From NCBI GenBank assembly GCA_019637855.1, contig JAHBUX010000006.1:124001-188000 (forward strand): a stretch of DNA of 64,000 nucleotides, written 5' to 3'. The notes beneath the pieces were generated by a model that did no database searches, was not told the DNA's origin, and saw nothing but the letters and a program-made list of their open reading frames with translations. This DNA comes from Bdellovibrionales bacterium. Its GTDB lineage: Bacteria; Bdellovibrionota; Bdellovibrionia; Bdellovibrionales; UBA1609. The position numbers were made by a program, and so were the translations under genes. Shown here piece by piece: positions 25,558-33,909 of the stretch (the first letter of the stretch is position 1; each line of letters begins with the position of its first letter).

Positions 25558-26358
25558 ATGTCAATTTATGAATTTGATGATTTCAGGGCTTTCGTGAGAG
25601 CGCAACTTGGCGCTTCGGGCGAAGGCAGAGGGGTCTATGCGAAAATGGCCAAGAAACTTGGAGTCCATTCGTCGAGTCTCAGTCAGATCTTAAGCGGCGG
25701 AAAGCCATTATCGATGGAGCAGGCCGCAAAAATGACGGACTATCTTGGATTGACGGACCATGAATCGGAATACTTCCTTTGTCTCGTCCAATACGATCGC
25801 GCCGGTGATAGCAATTTGAAATCGAAGTTGTTGAAGCAGCTCAAGCGGCTTCAAGGGCAGAAAAACGATCTCTCGCTCTCTCTTCCTCATGACCAGAGAC
25901 TGACGAAAGACCAACAAATGGTTTTCTATTCCTCCTGGCTCTACAGCGCTGTTCGCGTTTTAAGCTCGATTCCTGAGTTTCAGAGCGCAGAGGCGATCGC
26001 ACAAAGACTGAATCTTTCGCGGAGAGAGTTGATGGAGAAGCTCAAGTTTTTAATCTCTACGGGCCTTTGCGAAGAGAAAAACGGAATTATTTCGCCTGGC
26101 CCTTCTTACACCCACATCGAGGCTAGCTCTCCCTTGATATCCAAGCATCATTCGAATTGGCGAGTGTGCGCGATGCAAAAGCACGCAAATCTTAAGCCGG
26201 GCGATCTCGCATATAGCTCTCTTATGTCGATTTCAAAGAAAGATGCGCTGGAAATTCAGACTCGAATAGCTGAAATGATCAAAAAAATAAATATCATTCG
26301 AGGCAAATCCGATTGTGAAGAGTTGCGAATGATCGGGGTAGACTGGATTGAAATGTAA
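25558..26358 (+). CDS. TIGR02147-family regulator (XRE-like HTH plus DUF4423)
   Basis: The 266-residue product has an N-terminal helix-turn-helix (GVYAKMAKKLGVHSSSLSQILSGGKPLSMEQAAKM) and a C-terminal winged-helix-like DUF4423 region (FQSAEAIAQRLNLSRRELMEKLKFLISTGLCEE). This two-part layout is the TIGR02147 family found mainly in Fibrobacter and Bdellovibrio relatives. It is divergent from the secreted-protein pair at 25428, with a 129-bp AT-rich gap that would hold both promoters. Its stop codon lies inside repeat copy A. Autoregulation or control of the secreted pair is inferred. Confidence 0.87.
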   Translation: MSIYEFDDFRAFVRAQLGASGEGRGVYAKMAKKLGVHSSSLSQILSGGKPLSMEQAAKMTDYLGLTDHESEYFLCLVQYDRAGDSNLKSKLLKQLKRLQGQKNDLSLSLPHDQRLTKDQQMVFYSSWLYSAVRVLSSIPEFQSAEAIAQRLNLSRRELMEKLKFLISTGLCEEKNGIISPGPSYTHIEASSPLISKHHSNWRVCAMQKHANLKPGDLAYSSLMSISKKDALEIQTRIAEMIKKINIIRGKSDCEELRMIGVDWIEM

Positions 26359-26545
26359 TGCCCAAACCCTCCGATCATCTGAATCCCGGAAATTGGCCTA
26401 GAAGACCGCCACAGTTCAAAAACCACCGCATTTTAACGCTGAAACAGCGCCCTCACCCGCCGGGTTTGATCCCGCCGATTTGCGATTTTCAAAACACGGT
26501 TCTCGCCAAGTGTTGCGTTAAACCTTAGGACAGACCCAGTTACCT
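26355..26545. repeat. Long imperfect direct repeat, copy A
   Basis: This copy begins at the TAATGCCC that contains the stop codon of the TIGR02147 gene. It shares with copy B the CTCCGATCATCTGAAT start, the CCGCATTTTAACGCT segment and the CCGGGTTTGATCCCGCCGA core up to AAGTGTTGCGTT. Beyond that, similarity weakens but can be followed (CAGTTACC.AC.G.ATCCT). In this copy the CGCTG-AAA-CAGCG hairpin is intact. Limits are by eye. Confidence 0.85.
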
Positions 26546-26603
26546 ACAGATCCTGAAAGGACGACAATGACAGGAAAGAAAAATATGTATGAGTGGCGAC
26601 GCA

Positions 26604-27692
26604 TTACTTTGTTTTCCTCGTCATTTCCATGAGAACCGATAGATTCTCGTTCCCGTGCTTCTTGAGTTGTTCAATAACCGATTCTCTATTGGTTGAATCC
26701 TGTTGTTGGCTCAACTTGAATTTCGACTCTATCTTTACGTTTTCAATCTTAAAAATCACGATCTGATCCATCATTGCCTGAGTGGCATTTTGATCAGAAG
26801 GGAGCGTCCAATTTGTTCCGTAGATTCCTTCGAACTCCTCGATTAAATCGTTCATTAATTTACTTGCTTCATCTCTTTCAGAAACGATTTTGAAATCTCC
26901 AAACGCATGAATAGCTACATAATTCCAAGTGGGAACATTTGAAAGTTTTGGTAGATACCAAGCAGGAGAAATGTATGAGTGAGGACCTCCGAAAATAATT
27001 TTCGCCTTGCCAGCTAATGCAATCTCTTCCCATTGCGGATTAGCCCTAGCCATGTGACTAACGAATTCGACCTCTTGATCACCTACTAAGCGCACAAGAA
27101 AAGGAAGATGGCTTACAGCCCCAGAAGAATTTGATGCCAACAAAGTGGCGAAGCTATTTTCCTTGATGACTTTCAAAATAAGATTAAAGTTATCTTCTCT
27201 AAAAAATTGAGGCGAATAAATACTAAGATTAGTATCCGAAATATTCATTCTTAAGATTTCAAATTCAGGACCACCGTCCACTCTAGACGGCCGCCGAAGT
27301 CCGGTCTCGACAAAGCCACATTTTTTATAGAACGGCACTGCTTCAGGATCAGGAAGGACTAATAAATTATCCCAACCTTTTTTGGCCGCCAAAGCCCGCA
27401 CAAAATCAATAGCAAGCCGACCGTATCCTTTTCTCATAGATCCAGGTTTTATCCATAGATGATCGAGAAAGTGATTTGCTCGGTCATCTATCACCGAGAA
27501 AAATCCAGCGATCTCGTTGTCAGCATTAACTACCTGAAAACAAAGATTCTCTTTTAGATACTCCGAAGACAGCATGAGCAACGGAATCGCCTTTGATAAA
27601 TACGCCTCGGAATAATTCCAATAGCGTTTCGAAGACGCTATTATTTCGTTCAACTCGGATAAATATTCTTCTCTCGCTCGCACGATTTGCAT
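26604..27692 (-). CDS. PaiA-like acetyltransferase fused to PaiB-like FMN-binding protein
   Basis: Residues 1-150 are a GNAT domain: acetyl-CoA loop region LWIKPGSMRKGYGRLAIDFV, and a C-terminal VPFYKKCGFVETG. Residues 155-355 are a PaiB/FMN-binding split-barrel domain with its hallmarks SHLPFL, FGGPHSYISPAWY and VPTWNYVAIHAFG. In Bacillus subtilis the polyamine N-acetyltransferase PaiA and the regulator/FMN protein PaiB are separate products of one operon. Here both are one 362-residue chain. The gene looks AT-richer than its neighbours, reads against the flanking regulator, and is bracketed by a long direct repeat, all suggesting acquisition. Polyamine or small-amine acetylation is the likely activity. 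Confidence 0.9.
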   Translation of the reverse strand: MQIVRAREEYLSELNEIIASSKRYWNYSEAYLSKAIPLLMLSSEYLKENLCFQVVNADNEIAGFFSVIDDRANHFLDHLWIKPGSMRKGYGRLAIDFVRALAAKKGWDNLLVLPDPEAVPFYKKCGFVETGLRRPSRVDGGPEFEILRMNISDTNLSIYSPQFFREDNFNLILKVIKENSFATLLASNSSGAVSHLPFLVRLVGDQEVEFVSHMARANPQWEEIALAGKAKIIFGGPHSYISPAWYLPKLSNVPTWNYVAIHAFGDFKIVSERDEASKLMNDLIEEFEGIYGTNWTLPSDQNATQAMMDQIVIFKIENVKIESKFKLSQQQDSTNRESVIEQLKKHGNENLSVLMEMTRKTK

Positions 27693-27731
27693 CGGTTTAC
27701 TATAGTAATGCTCTGCCGCGCTGTATAGGAA

Positions 27732-27940
27732 TCTAATGCCTCAAACCCACCCTCCGATCATCTGAATACCGGAAATTGACCCCGAAGACCGCCAAAGCTC
27801 AAAAATCACCGCATTTTAACGCTAAAATAGCACCCTCACCCGCCGGGTTTGATCCCGCCGATTTGCGATTTTCAAAACCTGGTTCTCGCCAAGTGTTGCG
27901 TTCAATCCGAGCGGCCACCCTGTTACCACCGCATCCTCAG
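27732..27940. repeat. Long imperfect direct repeat, copy B
   Basis: Aligned to copy A it shares the order TAATGCC, CCTCCGATCATCTGAAT, CCGCATTTTAACGCT, CCCGCCGGGTTTGATC, GCCGATTTGCGATTTTC and AAGTGTTGCGTT, with scattered substitutions and small indels. The distance between matching points is about 1.38 kb, so the PaiAB gene plus one repeat forms a unit. Copy B runs into a long hairpin that copy A lacks. Confidence 0.85.
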
Positions 27941-27977
27941 GCCCAGGCAGGTGGCCGCCAGAATTGAACGCAACACT
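27892..27977. repeat. Long hairpin at the end of repeat copy B
   Basis: The left arm is AGTGTTGCGTTCAAT (27892-27906), then CCGA, then GCGGCCACC (27911-27919). The right arm is GGTGGCCGC (27950-27958), CAGA, then ATTGAACGCAACACT (27963-27977). That gives 15 and 9 paired bases around a symmetric 4-nt internal loop and a 30-nt apical loop. The arms do not fit the integron R-box orientation (AAC left, GTT right). Confidence 0.85.
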
Positions 27978-28374
27978 TCGGCTCGAAAAGGCATCGGAAT
28001 TGAGCCCAAGAAAAAAGGCCCGCCGTTTGAAGCGAGCCTTTTGGATCATTCGAGCGTCAACTCACAAGTGTCATCTATACAGTGCGAGTTTAGTGGCGAG
28101 ATTCAAACCATCTCAAATACAGGACATTCCCGCGATTCCGTCGCCGAAATTTTTCTACGAAAAATCCGATTTCCCGCTACCAGACTGCGTCTTTTGGGAC
28201 GGGGAAATATCAGGATCTTAGGCATGACCCGTCCAAACGCGAAATTAGCAAAAGTCGTCGGATCATGATGGCCCATGTTCCTGACATTCACGCTTCAAAG
28301 CCATCGTTCAGGGGCCCGAAAGCTGGTGGCCGAAGGGATAAACGTCCACCGCTTCGACTCTCGGAAAAAGGTTT
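27978..28374. other. Intergenic region, one hairpin, no convincing gene
   Basis: Small open frames here have no ribosome-binding site and run through repeat sequence. The only supported element is the terminator-like hairpin at 28011-28042. The rest looks like decayed, non-coding sequence. Confidence 0.6.
28011..28042 (-). terminator. Terminator-like hairpin, minus strand
   Basis: On the minus strand AAAAGGCTCGC pairs imperfectly with GCGGGCCTTTT (one mismatch) around a short loop and is followed by TTTTTTCTT. It stands about 330 bp beyond the stop of the 28375-29361 gene, which would be the transcript it ends. Confidence 0.6.
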
Positions 28375-29361
28375 TTACTGCGGAGGATTCGGCTCGATAT
28401 CCATCTTGCCGTTCTTTTGGATTAGTTTTCCCATAGTCCACTCTGCGCCACCGTACTGATACAAGCTGGCCTCATCGACGATGTAATAACCGTTAACTTT
28501 TGGTCCAACCATCGCGAATGTTTCATGCACCTGATCCGCGATCTCGCTCCATTCGTATTTTCCATTAATAACCATATTCCAACCCCAGGCCGAATAGTTA
28601 AAGATCATACCCTTGTTGACGGTCGTCCTTGGATCGGCGGCCTGCAAGCTTTGCGCCCAATATTTGGCGTTCAGCGGCAACGGCTCACCATGACCGAGAG
28701 GCGACCAACTTGAGCTGCACTTCGTGATCCAATAGTCGTCATCCGGCCATGCATCCACCAATTCCGTGGTCAAACTGCGCTGACAGGCGCCAACATCGAC
28801 CGGAATTGTGTTCATCGCCACATAAATTGAACCGATGATGTGCTCCTGCACTGTCGAGCTACTCCAGGGCAATGCAATCATGGCCGAGTTGGTTTTCCAG
28901 GCCTGCTCTTGCGAGATCTTAGTCAGCGCCTGGCGTAGGAATTTTTCAAATACCGGCCAACCGTAGTTCTCCACCGGCAAAGTCTGCAGGTATCCCGGCT
29001 TATCGGGCAATTGATAGTACATGCTAAGGATCAAGTGCGTGGAGAGAGATGCATCGATATAGTCATAAGCGCTGTCGCGCATATCCACATAAGCCAGATA
29101 GTCGGGTGTATCCGTCGTGAGCGTGACATTCTTGGGCATGTACTGACCTGGAGTGATTTTAGCCAGCGGCACACCAACGTCGCTCTGAGGAAGATCGACC
29201 TGGCAATCCATGTAGTTGCCGTTAAGGAAACGAAAAGATTTTTTGCACGCGTCGAGGTTCATCTGTGAAAGATCAAGGTAAGTGCGGTGCAATCGTTTGT
29301 ATTCCTGCGCGGTTGCAGTGACTGATATCAATAGAGCTAACATCGCGATACCGAATTTCAT
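28375..29361 (-). CDS. Secreted protein, unknown
   Basis: The preferred start is ATG 29361 (MKFGIAMLALLISVTATAQE, a clean signal peptide), with a GGGGG site upstream. The frame extending to 29385 lacks one. The mature part of about 310 residues has many aromatic residues and several Cys suited to a periplasmic or extracellular fold. No family is recognised. It is divergent from the LysR regulator with about 110 bp between, the classical arrangement for a LysR target gene, so regulation by that protein is likely. Confidence 0.82.
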   Translation of the reverse strand: MKFGIAMLALLISVTATAQEYKRLHRTYLDLSQMNLDACKKSFRFLNGNYMDCQVDLPQSDVGVPLAKITPGQYMPKNVTLTTDTPDYLAYVDMRDSAYDYIDASLSTHLILSMYYQLPDKPGYLQTLPVENYGWPVFEKFLRQALTKISQEQAWKTNSAMIALPWSSSTVQEHIIGSIYVAMNTIPVDVGACQRSLTTELVDAWPDDDYWITKCSSSWSPLGHGEPLPLNAKYWAQSLQAADPRTTVNKGMIFNYSAWGWNMVINGKYEWSEIADQVHETFAMVGPKVNGYYIVDEASLYQYGGAEWTMGKLIQKNGKMDIEPNPPQ

Positions 29362-29470
29362 AAGGCCCCCTTTTTCCGCAAACATATGTCACGGATCATT
29401 AGAACAAAAATATATAGTCGTCATATTACACATTGATATTTTCAATAGTGTTGTTTAAAAGATTGGGCTT

Positions 29471-30352
29471 ATGAATCTGTTGCACCTTCAATATTTCCAT
29501 GCCGTCGCTCGCGAGGGCGGTTTCACGAAGGCCTCGCAAGCGCTGGGGATCCGTCAACCGGCGATCAGCCGCATGGTGGGGCAACTGGAATCATACCTCG
29601 GTTTTAAGCTCTTGGAACGACGGAGCCAAAACGTGCAACTGACAGCACGTGGGCGACGCGTTTTTGAGCGGGCGCAGAAAATCTTCGGCGAAGTCGAGCA
29701 GCTAAAAATTTCCTTAGGTGAAATCAAAGGCGAGTGTTTCGGCGATTTGAAGTTCGCCGCTGCGGAACCAATGGCTTCGGCAGTGGTGCCTGCGCTCTTG
29801 AAGCGCTATCTGCGCACTTACCCCAAGGTATATCCGCAATTCATTTCGGGGCCCGCAGACTACTTGCTTAAGAGTATTCAAACCGGCGCTTTGGAATTCG
29901 GTATGTTCTTTCATATGCCTGAACTTCACGAGGGTTTGGCGGTCATCGAACGCTTGGAGCTGCCATTTCACTTGGTGGTACGTGCGAATCTAAAAGACGA
30001 CCGTGAAACTCTCAATCGATTCATCGGTTCACGAGAAATTGACGACACGACTACAAGGCGCTTTCCGACTCTGGAAAAATGGCGTAGGCGGCATCCGGAA
30101 GCGAGCATTGGAATTTCCACGAATAATCTGACAGCCCATAAACAGATGGTGATGAACGGTCTGGGCATCGCAGTTTTGCCCGGGTTTTTACTAAAGAAAG
30201 AGCTAAGTACGCGCCGCGTTATTGATCTGCTTCCAAATGAACATTTGCGCTTCGACCTGAAAGTTGTAGCTCGCGAAACGGCGACTTTGAGTCTCAACGC
30301 AAGGGCTTTTCTTAATCTGAATCGCGACTCTCTACTGACGTCGAGAGAGTGA
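29471..30352 (+). CDS. LysR-family transcriptional regulator
   Basis: The 293-residue product has the N-terminal winged HTH (LLHLQYFHAVAREGGFTKASQALGIRQPAISRMVGQLESYLGFKLLERR) and a LysR substrate-binding domain (GDLKFAAAEPMASAVVPALLKRY...GALEFGMFF, then HKQMVMNGLGIAVLPGFLLKKEL). It is divergently placed from the secreted-protein gene at 29361, which is its probable target. Inducer unknown. Confidence 0.95.
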   Translation: MNLLHLQYFHAVAREGGFTKASQALGIRQPAISRMVGQLESYLGFKLLERRSQNVQLTARGRRVFERAQKIFGEVEQLKISLGEIKGECFGDLKFAAAEPMASAVVPALLKRYLRTYPKVYPQFISGPADYLLKSIQTGALEFGMFFHMPELHEGLAVIERLELPFHLVVRANLKDDRETLNRFIGSREIDDTTTRRFPTLEKWRRRHPEASIGISTNNLTAHKQMVMNGLGIAVLPGFLLKKELSTRRVIDLLPNEHLRFDLKVVARETATLSLNARAFLNLNRDSLLTSRE

Positions 30353-30572
30353 GCCGTGAGAGAGTTAACCGTTTCAATTACTATCGCTACCAGCGAGCCG
30401 AGATACTTTATAGCATAAATAAATGACTGCTCCTTGAAGCATTACGATCATAAGAGTGCGCTTTTCCGCGCAGAGTGACGATAAACAAAAACTGTGTGAA
30501 CACTGGCGCCAGCGATAAATGGCGCTCTGAAATCGCAAAACAAGTGGTTTTATTCAATCTCAAAGCTAGAAG

Positions 30573-31307
30573 TTAATTGCAGATTCCGGCTTTGCGATAG
30601 AATTCGATCTTCCCGTCCATGATGACTTCAGGCTGAGACTCATACACAACACCTGGAAAATCGTTTAATTGATAATTCCGGCAAGGAATTGGAAACTGTT
30701 GGGCCTTACAAATTCCTTCGCGACCCAAAAACTCTAGTGTCTCTCTTGCTTCAATTAAGCCATCGCCTAAATCCTTCGGACTATCTCCACTGCAATACAT
30801 GCCAGGAGCACCGATATAATTCATCGTGGATGCCGGGGTAGTAATAGCATCAATAATTCGGCATCCACTTCCGGTACAAAATTCCCGCTCGAACCGACGA
30901 AATGTGGCACCGGCACCCCAACTATGCGCGGCTGCTTCAAAATTAGAGCTGACTCCAATCCAAACGGCAGGATTCGCGTAACATTGAGCGCCGGAAGCTA
31001 GACGAAACGGATTTCTCACAGCGCCAGCCAGACAGTCAGTGGCCTCAATTCGGCATTTGCCCGTGGCTTCGAGCCTTTTCATTTCGATTGCCACGGCTTT
31101 TATACCGTCCGTCAGTGAAAAGGCGCAGCCAACACGAATCTGAATTCCACCCTCTGGGTTTTTGATATAGTGGCACTCGTCGATGATACGACTTCCATAG
31201 CCATCCCGCCCTTGTGAGAACCCAAGATACTCACAGACAGGAAGGGGTCCGGCAGATGCCTGGACAGAAACAAAAGCCACAAAAATGATAAAAATTAATT
31301 TCCCCAT
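30573..31307 (-). CDS. Secreted Cys-rich protein, unknown
   Basis: The 244-residue product has a signal peptide (MGKLIFIIFVAFVSVQASAG) and about fifteen Cys residues, including CTGSGCRII and CRNYQ, suggesting several disulfides in the periplasm or outside. GAGGGG precedes the ATG. No domain is recognised. It stands alone between 220-bp and 240-bp gaps in which only weak GC-rich palindromes are seen. Confidence 0.8.
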   Translation of the reverse strand: MGKLIFIIFVAFVSVQASAGPLPVCEYLGFSQGRDGYGSRIIDECHYIKNPEGGIQIRVGCAFSLTDGIKAVAIEMKRLEATGKCRIEATDCLAGAVRNPFRLASGAQCYANPAVWIGVSSNFEAAAHSWGAGATFRRFEREFCTGSGCRIIDAITTPASTMNYIGAPGMYCSGDSPKDLGDGLIEARETLEFLGREGICKAQQFPIPCRNYQLNDFPGVVYESQPEVIMDGKIEFYRKAGICN

Positions 31308-31549
31308 GAACGCCCCTCACTTAACTTCGCTTTTTATTAGCCTAGCGGAGAATTGCTGTCCAGGATTCAAACTATTCAAGGCTGCAGTTTGGATAGTTTT
31401 GAACTGATCTTTGGAGCGGCAGAAAATGCGGACGCTACTGAAGTCAGATGTTTTTGTCGGGCAGCTTCAAAAACGTGGTTTCTAATCGCCTGTGCAGGAA
31501 TCTGATGCTTTCTAAATCAAGATGCTAGACCCCTCTGAGAGGAGTCGGA

Positions 31550-32851
31550 TTAAATCTCTTGCGGGATTCGGACTTCGCGATGTTTGCCGGGCTCGTCGTC
31601 GGTCGTATTGAGCCAAACCGTGCCGCCGTCCCGTGAAATACGAACTTCGAACACGCCGCCCTTGTAACTGATATCACCCAAAAATTTTTCCTTCCTGAGG
31701 ACGACCGTACCTACTAAAGTTGAATATCGGCGGATTTTGTCCGAGTTAGGCTTCAACACGACAACTTTGAGATTTAGATCGGCCATACGGTCCACCGAAT
31801 CTTCCATCGGCCGAGAGTTTGCCAAACTAGTTCGCACGACGACCAGCGTTCCGTCGTCCATAAGGCGGGACGTACACTTGCGTCCGCCCGAACCGCGGTC
31901 TGTTAGAAGGTCAGCAGAGGTGCGTTCTTCATCGGTCGCCGAGTCTAAATCGGACGATTTAATAGACTGGACAATTTCGTTCGTTTCCAGATCCCAAACC
32001 ACCATCAAATCTTGTTCGACTCTGTCCACTTCTCTAAAGGGCGCGCCTAGTATGTATCCTATAAGAGCTTTTGCAGACATAACGAAAGTAAGATGAGCTA
32101 AAAAATAGCGGCCATCGGGTGTCAGGCCGGTTTTCAGACCGTTAATGTTCAAGACAAACGAGCCTTGTTCACTGCCTTGCCGAATTTTTTCCTTAATCTC
32201 ATTCCAACCGTTCAACCGGGTCGTGCTGGAGCGGCCATTGGCGAAGCGAAAGATGTGTAGATCAGGAAGTTGAGATGAGATTTTTGTCAGCGTATCTCTC
32301 TTCCAATCCTTATAGCCTTTATTCAATATGCCGATTGAGCCATCGCGAAGTGATGCGATCAAGGTTCCATCGAGCACTTCGTGCGTTTGCACAAGGTCAA
32401 GATCAACGTTGCCGCCGCTCCTTACTTTCTCAGGAATATTGAAAATGGAGGTCGGCTGGTGGAGCGAACGATCGATTCTGAATCCGTAACGAGCATCGGC
32501 CGAAATTTTTATGGAATACGGCCGCGGTCCCTCTAAAGTAATCTTCGAGCCGTCGACGTTTGCGTAGGTTAACTCGCGGGCGCCCATGAGTGCCTGGTAG
32601 GGGTTTACGAAGTCTTCGTCAGTGAACCTCCAGAAACCGGGGCCGCGATATTCGACGGGGCTGTTTAGAACAAGATTTTTTTTGGGTATACGCTTAAATT
32701 GCGGGAACGGCTTGGATACGCTTCGGGAAGCGTAGGGCGCGACAGCGGTGCTTGATAGTTCCTGCTCGCACGATTTGGGGGGCTTTGCAGCCTGTGAAAC
32801 GGCGGGCAGGATCAGCAAAATGGAAAGTCCAAGAGCGTATGAAGTTTTCAT
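31550..32851 (-). CDS. Secreted protein, propeller-like
   Basis: The 433-residue product has a signal peptide (MKTSYALGLSILLILPAVSQA). The mature part alternates short beta segments with recurring verdict-like strands (LIASLRDGSIGIL, DLMVVWDLETNEIVQSI, DDGTLVVVRTSL, SRDGGTVWLNT). This gives the impression of a WD40/YVTN-like propeller, but repeats are too degenerate to count. It is upstream of nothing on the same strand for about 240 bp. Role unknown, probably periplasmic. Confidence 0.8.
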   Translation of the reverse strand: MKTSYALGLSILLILPAVSQAAKPPKSCEQELSSTAVAPYASRSVSKPFPQFKRIPKKNLVLNSPVEYRGPGFWRFTDEDFVNPYQALMGARELTYANVDGSKITLEGPRPYSIKISADARYGFRIDRSLHQPTSIFNIPEKVRSGGNVDLDLVQTHEVLDGTLIASLRDGSIGILNKGYKDWKRDTLTKISSQLPDLHIFRFANGRSSTTRLNGWNEIKEKIRQGSEQGSFVLNINGLKTGLTPDGRYFLAHLTFVMSAKALIGYILGAPFREVDRVEQDLMVVWDLETNEIVQSIKSSDLDSATDEERTSADLLTDRGSGGRKCTSRLMDDGTLVVVRTSLANSRPMEDSVDRMADLNLKVVVLKPNSDKIRRYSTLVGTVVLRKEKFLGDISYKGGVFEVRISRDGGTVWLNTTDDEPGKHREVRIPQEI

Positions 32852-32947
32852 GATTCGTTAGGGGATTGCAAAATACGTGACGATAGCCCGGTGGCGCATT
32901 TGTATTGTATTAGATGTGGCCGCGCAGGATCTCGAAGGCGAGAGCCT

Positions 32948-33274
32948 TCATTTCACAAATGTCCAAACTATTTGCAAAGCGGATTTCCATTGCACTGCAC
33001 GCGACCCGTGCAGGTCACAAAATCCAATGTCTAGGTCGCCGCCCATACCGCCGTCGTGATTTACGGCAGTAGGGAAGACAAAGCCGGCCGAGGGTGAGTA
33101 GACGACCGTGTTCCCGTACTGATCGGTGTTGCCTCCCCCTCCTCCGCCATCTCCAGTGTCTTCACCTTGCGAAGGCATGGAAGTGGAGGAGCTCTTTTTT
33201 CCGCAAGCGTTAAGCGTGAAGATTATAGTTGTAGAGGCAAGGATCGACGTCAGTAGCAATGTATGTGTTTTCAT
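32948..33274 (-). CDS. Small lipoprotein with Gly-rich linker
   Basis: The 108-residue product has a lipobox (TLNAC) at about residue 24 and a Ser-rich stretch followed by GEDTGDGGGGGGNTDQYGN, then a C-terminal part with FCDLHG. The Gly-rich linker resembles the leader of the 25428 protein. No function can be assigned. It lies 96 bp upstream of the propeller-like gene on the same strand and may be co-transcribed. Confidence 0.7.
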   Translation of the reverse strand: MKTHTLLLTSILASTTIIFTLNACGKKSSSTSMPSQGEDTGDGGGGGGNTDQYGNTVVYSPSAGFVFPTAVNHDGGMGGDLDIGFCDLHGSRAVQWKSALQIVWTFVK

Positions 33275-33909
33275 TCCTTTATTCTCGGCTCGAGGAATTG
33301 AGAAATGAACACTATTTTATAGACTTGGACGAAGGGTAGTTCGATGTTTGTCTTGAATCGGGCAATATCTAAAATTTCGAAATTAATTCAGCTAGGTCAG
33401 AAGTGTTATTGAAACCAATCGAACTGCCATTATTCATGGGGTATACCGGATACTCGCCCCATTTGCCCTGCCAATTTTAGACCATTCGTCTGCTCATCTT
33501 TTCTGATTCCCCATATTCTAAAATTGCTGTTTCGTTGCGCGCTACTGCGCGCGTGTTCGCGCTGAAGCATTCACGCCTGCTGCGCTCGCCTTGAAGCTAT
33601 GGGCCTCAAAACGTTCAGTCCTTCAAATTATTTTCTCATCCTTCTAGTCAATAAATAATTGTTTATTATTTATAAACTATATATGTGCGAGGCGTTAGTG
33701 TGCATGTAAGCGCAAAATTACCCTCTTGGTTATGTCTTTCGCGAATGATTTCCTTTGGTTGGCGCAATGGGGCGTTGTTATCAGAATCTATTCAGTTAAA
33801 AATAGTTTCCATTTTTTCGTGGCAATTATTTTCTCGCTTCACTTCGTATTTTTTATTTGTCACGCTAACTAAACATTTCAATTATGAGATGAAAACCCAG
33901 GGAGAATTT
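33275..33909. other. Intergenic region before the glycine-rich protein gene
   Basis: No gene is supported. The frame open from 33685 is only upstream extension of the next gene. Visible features are a GCGCGC-TACT-GCGCGC palindrome at 33537-33552 and a strongly AT-rich tract at about 33640-33685 (TTGTTTATTATTTATAAACTA) that is a plausible promoter for the gene at 33910. Confidence 0.6.

Noticed and set aside
26355-27977. Repeats as integron attC sites with PaiAB as cassette
   Set aside because: The arms have GTT on the left and AAC on the right, opposite to attC R-boxes, and no IntI is present. Only the one GTTAAAC in copy A fits, which chance explains.
27849-28268. Plus-strand 139-codon frame after repeat B
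   Set aside because: It reads through repeat and hairpin sequence, has no ribosome-binding site and no recognisable composition.
22588-28400. Second attachment site (tRNA-Asp 3' duplicate)
   Set aside because: I looked for the GTTCGAGTCCCGTCC stretch downstream and did not see it in the window.
33685-33909. 75-codon N-terminal extension of the glycine-rich protein
   Set aside because: It lies in an AT-rich promoter-like tract, and the downstream GTG has both a Shine-Dalgarno sequence and a signal peptide.
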